Source: Candidatus Poribacteria bacterium (GTDB lineage Bacteria; Poribacteria; WGA-4E; WGA-3G). From it: a stretch of DNA of 64,000 bases. Position numbers and translations under genes: made by a program. Positions 15,578 through 25,536 of this stretch are shown here, one piece after another. Within the stretch, counting starts at the first letter, position 1; each line of letters starts with the position of its first letter. Below the pieces are notes generated by a model. That model worked only from the letters and a program-made list of their open reading frames with translations, ran no database searches and was not told the DNA's origin. The stretch is taken from contig JAPPIG010000115.1 in assembly GCA_028820635.1 (NCBI GenBank), positions 1 to 64,000 of the forward strand, read 5' to 3'.

Positions 15578-17638
15578 TCATAGCATCTCCACAAACGCCT
15601 CAACCTCAGTTGTAGGCGCTTGGCAAACATAATTTTCACAGACATAAGCAGTTGTCCCATTATCAATCTGCGGTTTATTTGCAAGAAGCGGTAACGTTGC
15701 TTCTTCAGCAGGTTCACTTAAGGCAACGATTTTGTTGGGCAGATACATGCCATGTAACGCAGCTAACATTGCATCCGTTTTCGTATCCCCTTTTTCTCCA
15801 ACTATCGCGATTTCTTTCGGTGTTGACAGCAGACATGCTAACTCACAGAGCAGTTGACCTGAACCTGAAGGCATTACATCCATCTGATGGAAATAGAGTT
15901 TTAACGTCTCCACTGCTTTATCGTGGAATTCCGGTTTATCCAAGTGTTTGGCGAGGCGTAACAGACTATGAATTGCCATGGATGCCCCAGCGGGTGTAGC
16001 ACCGTCATAGGCAGATTTGGATTGCACGATAAGCACCTCATGCGCTTTACCTGTAAAGAAAAATCCATCTCCTGACTCATCTCCAAACTGGTCAATCATG
16101 ATATGTGCCAGGCGTTCTGCCTCAGATAGCCATTTCGGTTCAAAACTCGCTTCGTAGAGAGCAATTAAGCCAGCGATGAAATAGGAATAGTCTTCAAGAT
16201 AGGCGTTGAGATGACTTTTGCCAGCACGGTAAGTACGTAACAAAAGTCCATCGTCTTGGGAAAGTGTCGTCAAAACAAACTCAGCAGATTTTTCGCAGGC
16301 GGTAAGGTATTCAGGTTTTCCAGTCAATTGGTATCCCATCGCCATGCCGCGTATCATGATGCCGTTCCAACTGGTTAGGATTTTGTCGTCTAAACCCGGT
16401 TTAATCCGCTTTTCCCTTTCTACAAATAACTTCTGTCTACCATCTGCCAGAAGCGACTCCAATGTATCTTGCTCTATATTTAATTTACGGGCAAAGACGT
16501 CTGGTGGTGTTTGGACATGGAGAATATTCTCACCTTCAAAATTGCCGTGTGGTGTAATGTCATAATACTCACAGAAAATTTCAGCGTTATCTTCCCCGAC
16601 TATATCCTCCACTTCGGGAGGTTCCCAGACAAAAAATTTGCCTTCCACCCCTTCACTATCTGCATCTTGTGTGGAATAAAAACCACCACTTTCAACGTCA
16701 TACATTTCGCGCAGCACATAATCTAACGTCTCTGTGGCGATGTCACGATAAAAAGCATTTTGCGTGGCTTGATATGCTTCCAAATAGGCGACAACAAGTT
16801 GGGCGTTATCATAAAGCATCTTTTCAAAATGTGGGACGAGCCAGTGAGCATCAGTGGAGTATCGATGGAAACCGCCTCCAAGTTGGTCGTACATACCACC
16901 GCGCGCCATCTTTTGCAACGTGAGTTCTACCATCTCTAAGGCATTCGCGTTTCCACTGTGATGCCAGTATCGCAGGAGAAAAGGTAACCCCATGCTTGGC
17001 GGAAATTTGGGGGCATTACCAAATCCACCGTATTGCGCGTCAAATTGGGAACGGTAATGTTGGAAGGCTTTTGTCATCAGTTCTTCCGTGAGTTCATGCT
17101 CGTGAGGATCAACAAGATTGCTCATCTGATTGAGCTGCGTCGTGATTTGGTCTGCTTGTTCCAGCACTTGTGCGTTTTTTTCGTTGAATGCCTCCGCAAC
17201 AGCACTCATCACTTTTGGGAAACCGGGTCTGCCGTATCGATCTTCGGGCGGATAATAGGTGCCACCGTAAAAAGGTTTGAGATCGGGTGTGAGGAAAACA
17301 GTCATGGGCCAACCACCGTGGCGAGTCATGACTTGGACAGCGTTCATATAGATTTCATCTAAATCAGGGCGTTCCTCTCTGTCCACCTTGATGTTCACGA
17401 ACAGCTCGTTCATGACTGCAGCGATTCCCTCATTTTCAAATGATTCGCGCTCCATTACGTGGCACCAGTGACAAGCAGAATAACCGATGCTGAGAAGAAT
17501 CGGTTTCTGTTCTCGTTTGGCAAGTTCCAACGCTTCTTCACCCCACGGATACCAATCAACGGGGTTGTGTGCGTGTTGGAGTAGATAGGGGCTTGTTTCG
17601 TGAATTAGGCGGTTGGTGTGTTTGGGAGTATCGTGCAT
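15578..17638 (-). CDS. DUF255 thioredoxin-domain protein (YyaL/SPATA20-like)
   Basis: About 686 residues. The N-terminal thioredoxin-like domain begins [24 protein letters not shown] and contains CHWCHVM (Cys about 56 and 59), [13 protein letters not shown]-type sequence and the [13 protein letters not shown] loop. The rest is a six-hairpin (alpha/alpha) barrel typical of N-acylglucosamine epimerase/cellobiose-type folds ([27 protein letters not shown]). The cellular role of the family is unsettled. The start at 17638 has TGGAG about 9 nt upstream; a longer frame adds an unlikely leader. It ends 95 bp before the FGE lipoprotein gene. Confidence 0.9.
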   Translation of the reverse strand: MHDTPKHTNRLIHETSPYLLQHAHNPVDWYPWGEEALELAKREQKPILLSIGYSACHWCHVMERESFENEGIAAVMNELFVNIKVDREERPDLDEIYMNAVQVMTRHGGWPMTVFLTPDLKPFYGGTYYPPEDRYGRPGFPKVMSAVAEAFNEKNAQVLEQADQITTQLNQMSNLVDPHEHELTEELMTKAFQHYRSQFDAQYGGFGNAPKFPPSMGLPFLLRYWHHSGNANALEMVELTLQKMARGGMYDQLGGGFHRYSTDAHWLVPHFEKMLYDNAQLVVAYLEAYQATQNAFYRDIATETLDYVLREMYDVESGGFYSTQDADSEGVEGKFFVWEPPEVEDIVGEDNAEIFCEYYDITPHGNFEGENILHVQTPPDVFARKLNIEQDTLESLLADGRQKLFVEREKRIKPGLDDKILTSWNGIMIRGMAMGYQLTGKPEYLTACEKSAEFVLTTLSQDDGLLLRTYRAGKSHLNAYLEDYSYFIAGLIALYEASFEPKWLSEAERLAHIMIDQFGDESGDGFFFTGKAHEVLIVQSKSAYDGATPAGASMAIHSLLRLAKHLDKPEFHDKAVETLKLYFHQMDVMPSGSGQLLCELACLLSTPKEIAIVGEKGDTKTDAMLAALHGMYLPNKIVALSEPAEEATLPLLANKPQIDNGTTAYVCENYVCQAPTTEVEAFVEML

Positions 17639-17733
17639 GTGTGCATTCTCCAGTGTGTAGGAGTCCAGGTTAAGAAGGATTGACGCGTTAAGATAACGGG
17701 CAGGTAGCATGCTCCCGCCCTTATAAATGAAAA

Positions 17734-17805
17734 TACCGCTACGGGGATTCGAACCCCGGTTTGATGGCTGAGAACCATCCGTCCTGACCCCTAGACGATA
17801 GCGGC
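17734..17805 (-). tRNA. tRNA-Glu (anticodon CTC)
   Basis: On the minus strand the acceptor arm GCCGCTA pairs with TAGCGGT, the anticodon stem GATGG/CCATC encloses the loop TTCTCAG, and the T-arm reads CCGGGGTTCGAATCCCCG. The anticodon is CTC, decoding GAG. CCA is not encoded. It lies between the DUF255 and DUF1801 genes. Confidence 0.93.
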
Positions 17806-17851
17806 TTATGATATTGGGTTTCTTTACCAGTGTTGTTTTACTGCCTGATGT

Positions 17852-18286
17852 CTACGATTCGCTTTCAATTGTGAGTCTTCCTGCGTGTTCAATCATCTCA
17901 CTTAACACATCAAGATTAACATCTTCCAAGTTCCGAAAACTGATGTTACTTTTTCCTGTCTTGACTTTGCCGAGTCGGGATTTGTAAATTTCAGCAAGAT
18001 ACTTTTTCCCTTCAACTGCATTAATATATACGCTGAAGTAATTTTTCTGCCGTGCTAACCCAACGAGAAACCATTCGACTCTCTTTTTATCAGAGCGCAC
18101 GTAGGAAAAATTGCCGTAGCCGATGATTTGCTGTTCGCTGCCACCCCAGAAAACACCTTCCCATAGACAATAGTCTTGGTCTGGTAATGCTGTTTTGATC
18201 AACGTGTGAAGTTCCGCTAAAACCGTTCTAATTTCTGGTTCTTGACTTACGATATAATCTTCAGGTGAGGTTTCTACCCGTTCCAT
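17852..18286 (-). CDS. DUF1801-family protein
   Basis: 144 residues. SPEDYIVSQEPEIRTVLAEL followed by IKTALPDQDYCLWEGVFWGG and later YFSVYINAVEGKKYL fit the DUF1801 (YdhG/Fra-like) fold, whose function is poorly known. AAAGGAAA lies 5 nt before the ATG at 18286. It sits between two tRNA genes on the same strand. Confidence 0.72.
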   Translation of the reverse strand: MERVETSPEDYIVSQEPEIRTVLAELHTLIKTALPDQDYCLWEGVFWGGSEQQIIGYGNFSYVRSDKKRVEWFLVGLARQKNYFSVYINAVEGKKYLAEIYKSRLGKVKTGKSNISFRNLEDVNLDVLSEMIEHAGRLTIESES

Positions 18287-18345
18287 TTGTTTCCTTTCTG
18301 GTTGCAATATGACCGTGTTCAAGTAGTTAGTTTACCACAAAATGA

Positions 18346-18416
18346 CTGCCCGGGAAGGACTCGAACCTTCACTACATGGTCCAGAGCCATGCGTCCTACC
18401 ATTAGACGACCGGGCA
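18346..18416 (-). tRNA. tRNA-Gln (anticodon CTG)
   Basis: On the minus strand TGCCCGG pairs with CCGGGCA, the anticodon stem CATGG/CCATG encloses CTCTGGA, and the T-arm is GAAGGTTCGAGTCCTTC. The anticodon CTG decodes CAG; the discriminator base is G, as usual for tRNA-Gln. CCA is not encoded. Confidence 0.93.
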
Positions 18417-18471
18417 TTGACCTTAATGTTAAGTATACCCTAATGGATGGCACTTGTCAATCTATTTGCTG

Positions 18472-19968
18472 TTATTGAAGCGTGAACTTCTCTGAGAGGG
18501 AGTAGAAAATATTCAGAAGTCCGATGAGAAGTGTAGGGACAACAAAGACACTCAATAGGGCAAAAGTGCCTTTGGAAAAGGAGAAACGCTCTGTATCCTC
18601 GGCAGATTCAAAATACATTGCCTTAAGAATACGAGCGTAATAGTAGAGGGATACAACACTGTTCAGTAACCCGACAAAAGCAAGCCAATATAAATTTCCT
18701 TCAATAACCGCTGTAAACAGCACCCATTTTCCAAAGAAACCGGCAAAAATCGGAATCCCTATCAGCGAGGCAAGGAAAATCGCCATCGCACCAGCGACTA
18801 AAGGCGCGCGGGAGGAAAGCCCTCGGTAGCCTTCAATCATTTCAGTACCTGCCTCATTAGCAATCAGAACTACAACATAAAATGCACCCAAGTTCATAAA
18901 GAAGTAGACAATGAGATAAAAGATTATGGCACCGATTCCCTTATCAACAATTGCTGCGTCTCCGTTTGTCAACAGGACTGCACCCATCAATATGTAGCCG
19001 CCATGGGCAATACTTGAATATGCCAATAGACGTTTGACGTTACGCTGTGGTAGGGCAGCGAGGTTTCCAATTGTCATTGTGAGTGCGGAAACTATCGCTA
19101 ACAATAAACCTAAGTCAATAGATTGCATAACTTCTGAATTGCCAAATCCTGAGAAGAAAAATCTAAGGAACAGCGCGAACCCCGCCGCTTTTGATGCAAC
19201 AGATAGGAATGCCGTTATCGGAATAGGCGCACCTTCGTAGACATCGGGTGACCACATGTGGAAGGGGACAGAAGCAATTTTATAACCTATGCCCGCGAGA
19301 ATAAAGGTTATTGCAATCAATATACCGAGTGTGGTTACTTGACCTTCAGCAAGCACTATAGGAAGCTGCTGACCGATTGCGGCAAGATCACCTGTTCCTG
19401 TCATGCCATAAATCAAGGACAATCCAAATAGCATTGTTCCAGATGCCACAGCACCATAAGTGATGTACTTGAACGCTGCTTCACTTGAACGTGGACTGTG
19501 TGTCAAAAACCCGGCGAGAATGTAAGAGGTAAGGCTAACCGTTTCCAATGAAATGAATATCATCAACAGATTTGTTGACGATGCCATCAGAAACATGCCG
19601 AAGGTAACGGCTAACAACAAGGCATAGTATTCGCCTTTCAGTCTTGCATCAAGCTCTTCGGAACGGAGAGAAAAAAGAATCGTAGCAGCAGTTGCCAGAA
19701 GCAGAAGAACCTTGAAAAATACAGCGAATCCATCTAACCGAATCATCCCAAAAAACAGGTTTTTCGATTCATCGGTGCCGAGAATGGAATTCGTGAGAAG
19801 AATAGCAACTAAAGAGCATCCGAGTCCGACAAGCGAGAGGTATGCTGTCTTTTCACTTTCTCGATTTTTTACGAGAAGATCAAGGATAATCACGGCAGCA
19901 GCGAACACGACAAGGACTATCTCTGGACTGAAATAGGCAAGGCTTTCAATATTTTCTAAGTAATCCAC
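18472..19968 (-). CDS. nuoN: NADH-quinone oxidoreductase subunit N
   Basis: 498-residue polytopic membrane subunit of respiratory complex I, one of the three antiporter-like proton-pumping subunits. About 14 helices are visible; the family core SLETVSLTSYILAGF, KYITYGAVASG, PFHMWSPDVYEGAPIPITAFL and LLAYSSIAHGGYILMG includes the lysines and the broken helix expected for proton transfer. It is the last gene of the nuo operon, 9 bp after nuoM. Confidence 0.95.
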   Translation of the reverse strand: MDYLENIESLAYFSPEIVLVVFAAAVIILDLLVKNRESEKTAYLSLVGLGCSLVAILLTNSILGTDESKNLFFGMIRLDGFAVFFKVLLLLATAATILFSLRSEELDARLKGEYYALLLAVTFGMFLMASSTNLLMIFISLETVSLTSYILAGFLTHSPRSSEAAFKYITYGAVASGTMLFGLSLIYGMTGTGDLAAIGQQLPIVLAEGQVTTLGILIAITFILAGIGYKIASVPFHMWSPDVYEGAPIPITAFLSVASKAAGFALFLRFFFSGFGNSEVMQSIDLGLLLAIVSALTMTIGNLAALPQRNVKRLLAYSSIAHGGYILMGAVLLTNGDAAIVDKGIGAIIFYLIVYFFMNLGAFYVVVLIANEAGTEMIEGYRGLSSRAPLVAGAMAIFLASLIGIPIFAGFFGKWVLFTAVIEGNLYWLAFVGLLNSVVSLYYYARILKAMYFESAEDTERFSFSKGTFALLSVFVVPTLLIGLLNIFYSLSEKFTLQ

Positions 19969-19977
19969 ACTGTCCTC

Positions 19978-21504
19978 CTACAGACTCGCCTCAAGTGTGC
20001 CCATAATTTTTGTGGTGAGTTCCGTAACGGTTTCGCTGAACATTTCAATAGCAAAATGGGGCCAAATACCGAGGACAATGGTTAGGATTCCGAGTGGTAC
20101 TAACGTTAAGATTTCACGCCGATTAATTTCTGGCAGTTCTTCATATTTGGGGTTGAGTGTTCCTAAGAAAACCCTTTGAAGTGTCCAGAGGAAATATGCC
20201 GCACCTACCACAATGCCAATTGTGGACAGAATAGCCAATGTTTGGAATCTCTCATAAGCACCAAGCAAGGAAAACGCTTCGCCTATAAATCCACTTAAAC
20301 CGGGTAATCCTAAAGATGCCATAAATGCAAGGACTGTGATACCTGTATAGACAGGCATTCTATTTCCTAAACCACCGAAACCATCAATCTCACGATGATG
20401 TGCCCGGTCATAGAGAACGCCGACCAATAGGAATAGCATCGCACTGATGACACCGTGGTTGAACATCTGGAGAATTGCCCCAGTGACACCGGTTTCATTG
20501 CCAGCAGCGAGTCCTAAGATGACAAACCCCATGTGTCCGATACTGGAATAAGCGACTAACTTCTTAAAATCGGTTTGCGCTAACGCACAAAAAGATCCGT
20601 AAACAATGTTGATAAAGCCAAGCAGTGCAAGACTGTTACCTATAAACCCAACGCCATTAGTGAAAAACGCCATGCCCTCTGGTAACATATCCATGTTAAT
20701 CCGCACCAGTCCGTAAGTTCCCATTTTTAAAAGGACACCTGCAAGGATAACACTAATCGCTGTCGGTGCTTCAACGTGTGCATCGGGCAACCATGTGTGG
20801 AAGGGGAAAATCGGCACCTTAACAGCAAAACCGATAAAGAAACCGGCGAATATCCAGCGCTGGAAGACTGGATCAGCAAGAGCGTGTCCTGGTGTCCCTG
20901 CTAATGTAATCAGTGTCGGAATATCAAATGTTCGATCATCTGGGATACCGCTGTTGAGATAAACCGCTATTATTGCCACCAACATCAACACACTGCCGAA
21001 TAGGGTATATAGGAAGAATTTAATAGCAGCGTATTCTCGGCGCGGTCCACCCCACACACCAATTAGGAAATACATCGGTAGCAGCGTTAGTTCAAAGAAT
21101 ACAAAGAACAAGAACAGATCTAACGCGGCGAAAAAGCCTAACATTCCTGTTTCAAGCAACAGGAACAACGCCATATACGCTTTAATTCCCTTTTCAATAT
21201 TGCGCCAAGAGGCAAGTACACAGATTGGTCCCAGGAGGGCTGTGAGGAGTATCAGTATTGCGCTTAAGCCATCAATGCCGACATGATACTGGATATTGAA
21301 TGTATCAATCCAAGGAACATCTTGTTTCCAAAGATGTTCAAGATCAGGTTGGTTGTACGTCATGTATAAATATACTGCAAGTATCAGCGGGATAAGCGTA
21401 AATACAAGCGCAACGCGTTTTATGAGTTCTTCAGACTCGCGCGGTAGAAGTAAAACAACGATCATCCCAAGCAACGGGACAAAAATCATTAGAGACAATA
21501 GCAT
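19978..21504 (-). CDS. nuoM: NADH-quinone oxidoreductase subunit M
   Basis: 508-residue antiporter-like membrane subunit of complex I. Recognisable segments are FFELTLLPMYFLIGVWGG, KFFLYTLFGSVLML, FPFHTWLPDAHVEAPTAISV and KLVAYSSIGHMGFVILG, with the conserved Glu in the first and Lys residues in the others. It lies between nuoL and nuoN in the operon. Confidence 0.96.
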   Translation of the reverse strand: MLLSLMIFVPLLGMIVVLLLPRESEELIKRVALVFTLIPLILAVYLYMTYNQPDLEHLWKQDVPWIDTFNIQYHVGIDGLSAILILLTALLGPICVLASWRNIEKGIKAYMALFLLLETGMLGFFAALDLFLFFVFFELTLLPMYFLIGVWGGPRREYAAIKFFLYTLFGSVLMLVAIIAVYLNSGIPDDRTFDIPTLITLAGTPGHALADPVFQRWIFAGFFIGFAVKVPIFPFHTWLPDAHVEAPTAISVILAGVLLKMGTYGLVRINMDMLPEGMAFFTNGVGFIGNSLALLGFINIVYGSFCALAQTDFKKLVAYSSIGHMGFVILGLAAGNETGVTGAILQMFNHGVISAMLFLLVGVLYDRAHHREIDGFGGLGNRMPVYTGITVLAFMASLGLPGLSGFIGEAFSLLGAYERFQTLAILSTIGIVVGAAYFLWTLQRVFLGTLNPKYEELPEINRREILTLVPLGILTIVLGIWPHFAIEMFSETVTELTTKIMGTLEASL

Positions 21505-21553
21505 TTAGTGGGAATCCTCCTTATCCCATCAGGCAGTATTTTATATATTTCAA

Positions 21554-23767
21554 CTACAATGCCCGGAAAATCAAAATTATCAACACTATCCCGCCAAGAA
21601 CGACAAAGAGATAGGTTTGTATTGCTCCTGTTTGTATTCTGCGAATTCTGCCGCCAGCGGCCCACGTAACTTCTGCCACTCGGTTAACAATGCCATCAAC
21701 AACACGGTTATCAAAAAAGCCGATGAATGCTGCAAATATTTGACGTGTTATCGTTGCAACACCGTTGACGATGCCATCAATGATAGAAAGGTCAAATTTG
21801 GCAAAAAGGCGAGACTTCCAAACCGTCAGTGCCACTAAGACACCATCGTAAAATTCGTCAAAATAATATTTGTTCCAAAAGAGGTTGTAGACCGGACGGA
21901 AAGTTGTTGCGACAGATTCGGCAGAGAACTTGCGTCTATGGTAAAACAGCCAAGATAGCAGTATTCCTAAACCTGCGATACAGATTGATAACACCATTGC
22001 GATATTATGTGAAAGTTTGTATATACGATATACGTCATTTGCCTTTTCTGTGTTTTTTCCACTCTCTTCTTCAGCTGCTTCTGCCTCGGAAATCCCGAAG
22101 AATGCGAAACCGGAGTTCGCATCGCCTGTTTTAGTGTCAGGTCCGAGCTGCGCATGTTGTGGTGCATGAATATGGGGTTGTGGCGGTGGCTTTACATAAT
22201 CGTTAAACCAGATCGGATTCACGACAGGAAAACTGAGTACTGCTAAAACGAGAAGTGGCACTACCATCACCCAGGGGGATTCGTGTGCCATGTCGTGCAT
22301 TTCTTGATTGCGCGGTTCACCGAAAAAGGTCATAAAGATTAGACGGAACATATAGAACGCTGTAATTCCCGCAGCAATAAGCGCCATCCCGAATAGAATG
22401 TAGTAATGTGGTGAATGTGATACCATTGCTTTTCCAAGCGCGCCGGCTAAAATCGCATCTTTACTCCAGAACCCTGAAAAGAAGAACGGCACGCCAGAAA
22501 TAGACAAAGTTGCGACAAGCATAGTGCCAAAGGTCCAAGGCATTTTTCTCCGGAGTCCACCCATGTTCCGCATATCTTGGTCAGGTGGAATTTCAGAGCC
22601 GTGTGCATGAACTAAACCGTGGTTGTCGTGTTCATGTTCGTTGTCATCTGTATGTTCTTCATCATGATGTGCATGCATTGCGTGGAAGGCATGAATAACA
22701 CTACCAGAACCGAGAAACAGCAGTGCCTTGAAAAATGCGTGCGTCGTAAGATGAAAGAGTCCTGCAACATAACTGCCAGCGCCAATTGCCAGCATCATGT
22801 ATCCTAATTGGCTAACCGTAGAGTATGCCAAAACCCGCTTTATATCAAATCGGACAATAGCAATGGTCGCAGCGACAAGTGCAGTAATCCCACCAACATA
22901 AGCAATTACCAGAGACGAACTGGGTGTCAAAATCGGGAACATTCGCGCAGTGAGGTATACTCCTGCGGCAACCATCGTAGCAGCATGAATTAACGCGCTA
23001 ACAGGTGTAGGACCTTCCATCGCATCGGGCAACCATGTATGCAGCGGCACTTGTGCTGATTTACCGATAGCACCACAAAAAATGAGAACACCAGCAATAG
23101 ATAGCCAAAAGATACCGGATGCATCTGCTGTAAGGTATTCAGGGTTGGTAATCCGCGTAAAAATACCATTGTCACCGTAGAGTGAGAGTGTGTCAAATCT
23201 GGTAAACAACATCATCATGCCAATGAACATGCCAACATCACCGACGCGCGTTGTCAGGAACGCTTTCTTACACGCATTCGCAGCGGAGTCCTTTTCAAAC
23301 CAAAAACCGATGAGCAGATAGGAGCATAGACCGACAAGTTCCCAACCGATATAGATGCCGAGTAGGTTATCCGAGACCACCAAAAACAGCATGGAAAATG
23401 AGAAAAGCGAAAGATAGGCAAAAAACCTTGGATACCTCGGATCCCCATGCATGTATCCTATTGAGAAGATATGTACAAGGCTACTGACAAGCGTGACAAC
23501 AATCAGCATAATCACGGTAACGATGTCAAGGTAAAATCCCATTGAGAAAGTGATTTTACCGAGTGAAATCCAGTCAACAGTGTGTGGTTCCGGTTTGGGT
23601 ACTACCTCTTTCAAGAGATAAAGGGAACAACCGAGCGCGATGAGCATCGCCGCGGTAGACAGCAAATCTTGTCGTGGGAAACTCCGTTTTGCTAAGCCTA
23701 ATAGTGCAAAAATAGCAAAGGCAGCAAGTGGGCAGAGTAAAATGATACTAATTAATGGAACGACCAT
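21554..23767 (-). CDS. nuoL: NADH-quinone oxidoreductase subunit L
   Basis: 737-residue distal proton-pumping subunit, which also carries the long lateral helix at the C-terminus. The core GWELVGLCSYLLIGFW, PLHTWLPDAMEGPTPVSALIHA and RVLAYSTVSQLGYMMLA is typical. An unusual His/Asp/Glu-rich loop of about 35 residues (MHAHHDEEHTDDNEHEHDNH) interrupts the region after HAFFKALLFLGSGSVIHA, at roughly residue 355-395. Its role is unknown; metal or proton binding at the membrane surface is possible. It is encoded 4 bp from nuoK. Confidence 0.96.
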   Translation of the reverse strand: MVVPLISIILLCPLAAFAIFALLGLAKRSFPRQDLLSTAAMLIALGCSLYLLKEVVPKPEPHTVDWISLGKITFSMGFYLDIVTVIMLIVVTLVSSLVHIFSIGYMHGDPRYPRFFAYLSLFSFSMLFLVVSDNLLGIYIGWELVGLCSYLLIGFWFEKDSAANACKKAFLTTRVGDVGMFIGMMMLFTRFDTLSLYGDNGIFTRITNPEYLTADASGIFWLSIAGVLIFCGAIGKSAQVPLHTWLPDAMEGPTPVSALIHAATMVAAGVYLTARMFPILTPSSSLVIAYVGGITALVAATIAIVRFDIKRVLAYSTVSQLGYMMLAIGAGSYVAGLFHLTTHAFFKALLFLGSGSVIHAFHAMHAHHDEEHTDDNEHEHDNHGLVHAHGSEIPPDQDMRNMGGLRRKMPWTFGTMLVATLSISGVPFFFSGFWSKDAILAGALGKAMVSHSPHYYILFGMALIAAGITAFYMFRLIFMTFFGEPRNQEMHDMAHESPWVMVVPLLVLAVLSFPVVNPIWFNDYVKPPPQPHIHAPQHAQLGPDTKTGDANSGFAFFGISEAEAAEEESGKNTEKANDVYRIYKLSHNIAMVLSICIAGLGILLSWLFYHRRKFSAESVATTFRPVYNLFWNKYYFDEFYDGVLVALTVWKSRLFAKFDLSIIDGIVNGVATITRQIFAAFIGFFDNRVVDGIVNRVAEVTWAAGGRIRRIQTGAIQTYLFVVLGGIVLIILIFRAL

Positions 23768-23771
23768 ACTT

Positions 23772-24080
23772 TTAACCTTTCAAGGTATCCACTTCGTCAG
23801 GGCGTATGCTACCGAATTCACGGTAAATAGCGAGAATAATAGCGAGAAAAACAGCTGCTTCTGCTGCAGCAAGCACAATACCAAAGATTGCGATTATCTG
23901 ACCATCAATGTTTTCAGGTGGTGTGACAAAACGTGAAAATGCAACAAAGTTCAGGTTACAGGAATTGAGAATAAGCTCAATGCCCATTAAAATACTGATA
24001 GCGTTCTTCCGAGTTAGCACTGCGAAAATACCGAGTGAAAATAGAATTGCACTGATTACCAAATAGTGTTGTAGACTCAT
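23772..24080 (-). CDS. nuoK: NADH-quinone oxidoreductase subunit K
   Basis: 102 residues, three transmembrane helices. The MGIELILNSCNLNFVAFSRF segment holds the conserved membrane Glu used in proton transfer, and AAEAAVFLAIILAIYREFGS carries the second acidic residue. It is part of the hydrophobic domain of complex I, between nuoJ and nuoL. Confidence 0.95.
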   Translation of the reverse strand: MSLQHYLVISAILFSLGIFAVLTRKNAISILMGIELILNSCNLNFVAFSRFVTPPENIDGQIIAIFGIVLAAAEAAVFLAIILAIYREFGSIRPDEVDTLKG

Positions 24081-24107
24081 TTTGTCAATCCTAAAGGCAT
24101 AGCGGGA

Positions 24108-24626
24108 TTACTCCCGGACCTCCTTGCGAGAAATAAGCGCGGCACCGATTAACGCAACTAACAGCAGCACAGAGGCAACCTCAAACGGCAGCAAAAAATG
24201 CTCTTTTAAAATCAGTACACCAATACGTTCAGTCGTCGGCGCAAATGCCGTTCCGTCATCGGTAAGATTTTCCCATTTAGGTGTGTTTGCGATGACAGTC
24301 AAAAGCAGCATCAGTAGTGCAAGAGAGATTCCTCCACCTAATAGCAGTTGACCACGCTCAATGTGGATACGCATCTCTAACCGTCCGCTTGTCATCATAA
24401 CACCGAAAAGGATAAGCACCAGAATTCCACCGACATAGACAATCACCTGTGTTGCTGCGAGAAAATCTGCCTGTAGAAACACGTAAAGCCCCGCAACGCC
24501 AAACAGCGTCACCATCAGTGCAAAAGCCGCATGAACGATGTTTCGGACGGTTACCACAGCAAGTGCGGAGGCAATTGTCAAAAGTGCGAAACCGTAAAAA
24601 ATAAATGTTTTGAGTGTAAATTCCAT
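24108..24626 (-). CDS. nuoJ: NADH-quinone oxidoreductase subunit J
   Basis: 172 residues with five hydrophobic helices. The family core AAFALMVTLFGVAGLYVFLQADFLAATQVIVYVG (seen in parts) followed by LILFGVMMTS is clear. It forms part of the membrane arm near the quinone-binding region. It sits between nuoI and nuoK. Confidence 0.94.
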   Translation of the reverse strand: MEFTLKTFIFYGFALLTIASALAVVTVRNIVHAAFALMVTLFGVAGLYVFLQADFLAATQVIVYVGGILVLILFGVMMTSGRLEMRIHIERGQLLLGGGISLALLMLLLTVIANTPKWENLTDDGTAFAPTTERIGVLILKEHFLLPFEVASVLLLVALIGAALISRKEVRE

Positions 24627-24637
24627 TTATAATTTTT

Positions 24638-25357
24638 TTAATCTGCAGCTTCTGTGTTTTCTGCTTCGCCTTTTTCGTACATTTCCTGCTTGTCAAAATT
24701 GAAGATTAAATCAGTGCGGTCAAAACTTGAGTACTCAATCCCTTCAAGTGAATCCTTCATAACAAGGCATTGTGTCGGGCAGACCTCTGTGCAAAGTCCG
24801 CAATACATGCAGAGGGACATATCAATATCAAACTGGTCAAGATAGAAAACAACGGGGTTACGCGTAACGACACGAGACACTTCGTCTGTGGTAAAGGTTT
24901 CAGTTCGGTTTTCATCCCCCGATGACTCCAAACGATCAATGACTTCTTGTGGTCCTAAACGAGTAGTGATATTTGTAATTGTCATTGAGTCTTCTGACAT
25001 TATCTTTTTGTCGTCACCTTCTATGATACCGATAACTTCCCGGCCGTCCTTGAAGTGTACAACGTTCATGCTATCCCAGAGTTGTTCACCTTTAGGAAGT
25101 TTGTCGCCTGTAATCATAATACAATCTACAGGACAAATCAACTCACATTTTTTACACCCGATGCAATCTTCAATCCGATTGTAGAGTTGCCCACGATACC
25201 CTTTCGGAATCTCTCGGACGTTCTGTTTCTTTTCAAAATCGTGTTCATACGGATATTGATGAGTGACATTTGGCTCAAAGAACTGCCGAATCGTGACCCG
25301 CATTCCAACAAGGACGGTATAAACGCCTTTGTATATGTTTCGTATGTATTTGTCCAT
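24638..25357 (-). CDS. nuoI: NADH-quinone oxidoreductase subunit I with a large insertion
   Basis: 239 residues, the 8Fe ferredoxin-like subunit that carries clusters N6a and N6b toward N2. The first cluster motif is CIGCKKCELICP (Cys 65, 68, 71, 75) and the second CMYCGLCTEVCP (Cys 183, 186, 189, 193). About 107 residues separate them, against roughly 25-35 in ordinary NuoI, so an acidic insert of about 75 residues is present (including EGDDKKIMSEDSMTI). The C-terminal tail is acidic. AAGGAA precedes the ATG at 25357. It follows nuoH after a 179-bp gap that holds a large palindromic repeat. Confidence 0.95.
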   Translation of the reverse strand: MDKYIRNIYKGVYTVLVGMRVTIRQFFEPNVTHQYPYEHDFEKKQNVREIPKGYRGQLYNRIEDCIGCKKCELICPVDCIMITGDKLPKGEQLWDSMNVVHFKDGREVIGIIEGDDKKIMSEDSMTITNITTRLGPQEVIDRLESSGDENRTETFTTDEVSRVVTRNPVVFYLDQFDIDMSLCMYCGLCTEVCPTQCLVMKDSLEGIEYSSFDRTDLIFNFDKQEMYEKGEAENTEAAD

Positions 25358-25389
25358 AACAAACGTTCCTTTTGATGTCTGTAGTAATT

Positions 25390-25476
25390 GTAGGTCGGGT
25401 AGAGTTTACGAAACCCGACAAAATTAAGTTATTTGTGCTTACATGTTGGGTTTCGCTTACGCTCTACCCAACCTAC
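25390..25476. repeat. Large inverted repeat between nuoH and nuoI
   Basis: GTAGGTCGGGTAGAG (25390 on) and CTCTACCCAACCTAC (to 25476) face each other, each as part of a 30-bp arm with an internal short palindrome (GTTTACGAAAC/GTTTCGCTTAC). The same unit recurs at 53611-53638 and 60655-60684. In the nuo transcript it would form a long hairpin and could affect mRNA stability or partial termination. Confidence 0.7.
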
Positions 25477-25536
25477 AAACTATTGCTACCTATTCAAATT
25501 TGGGTGTAAAGGCCGCTTCTATAGCATAGGTGATAA

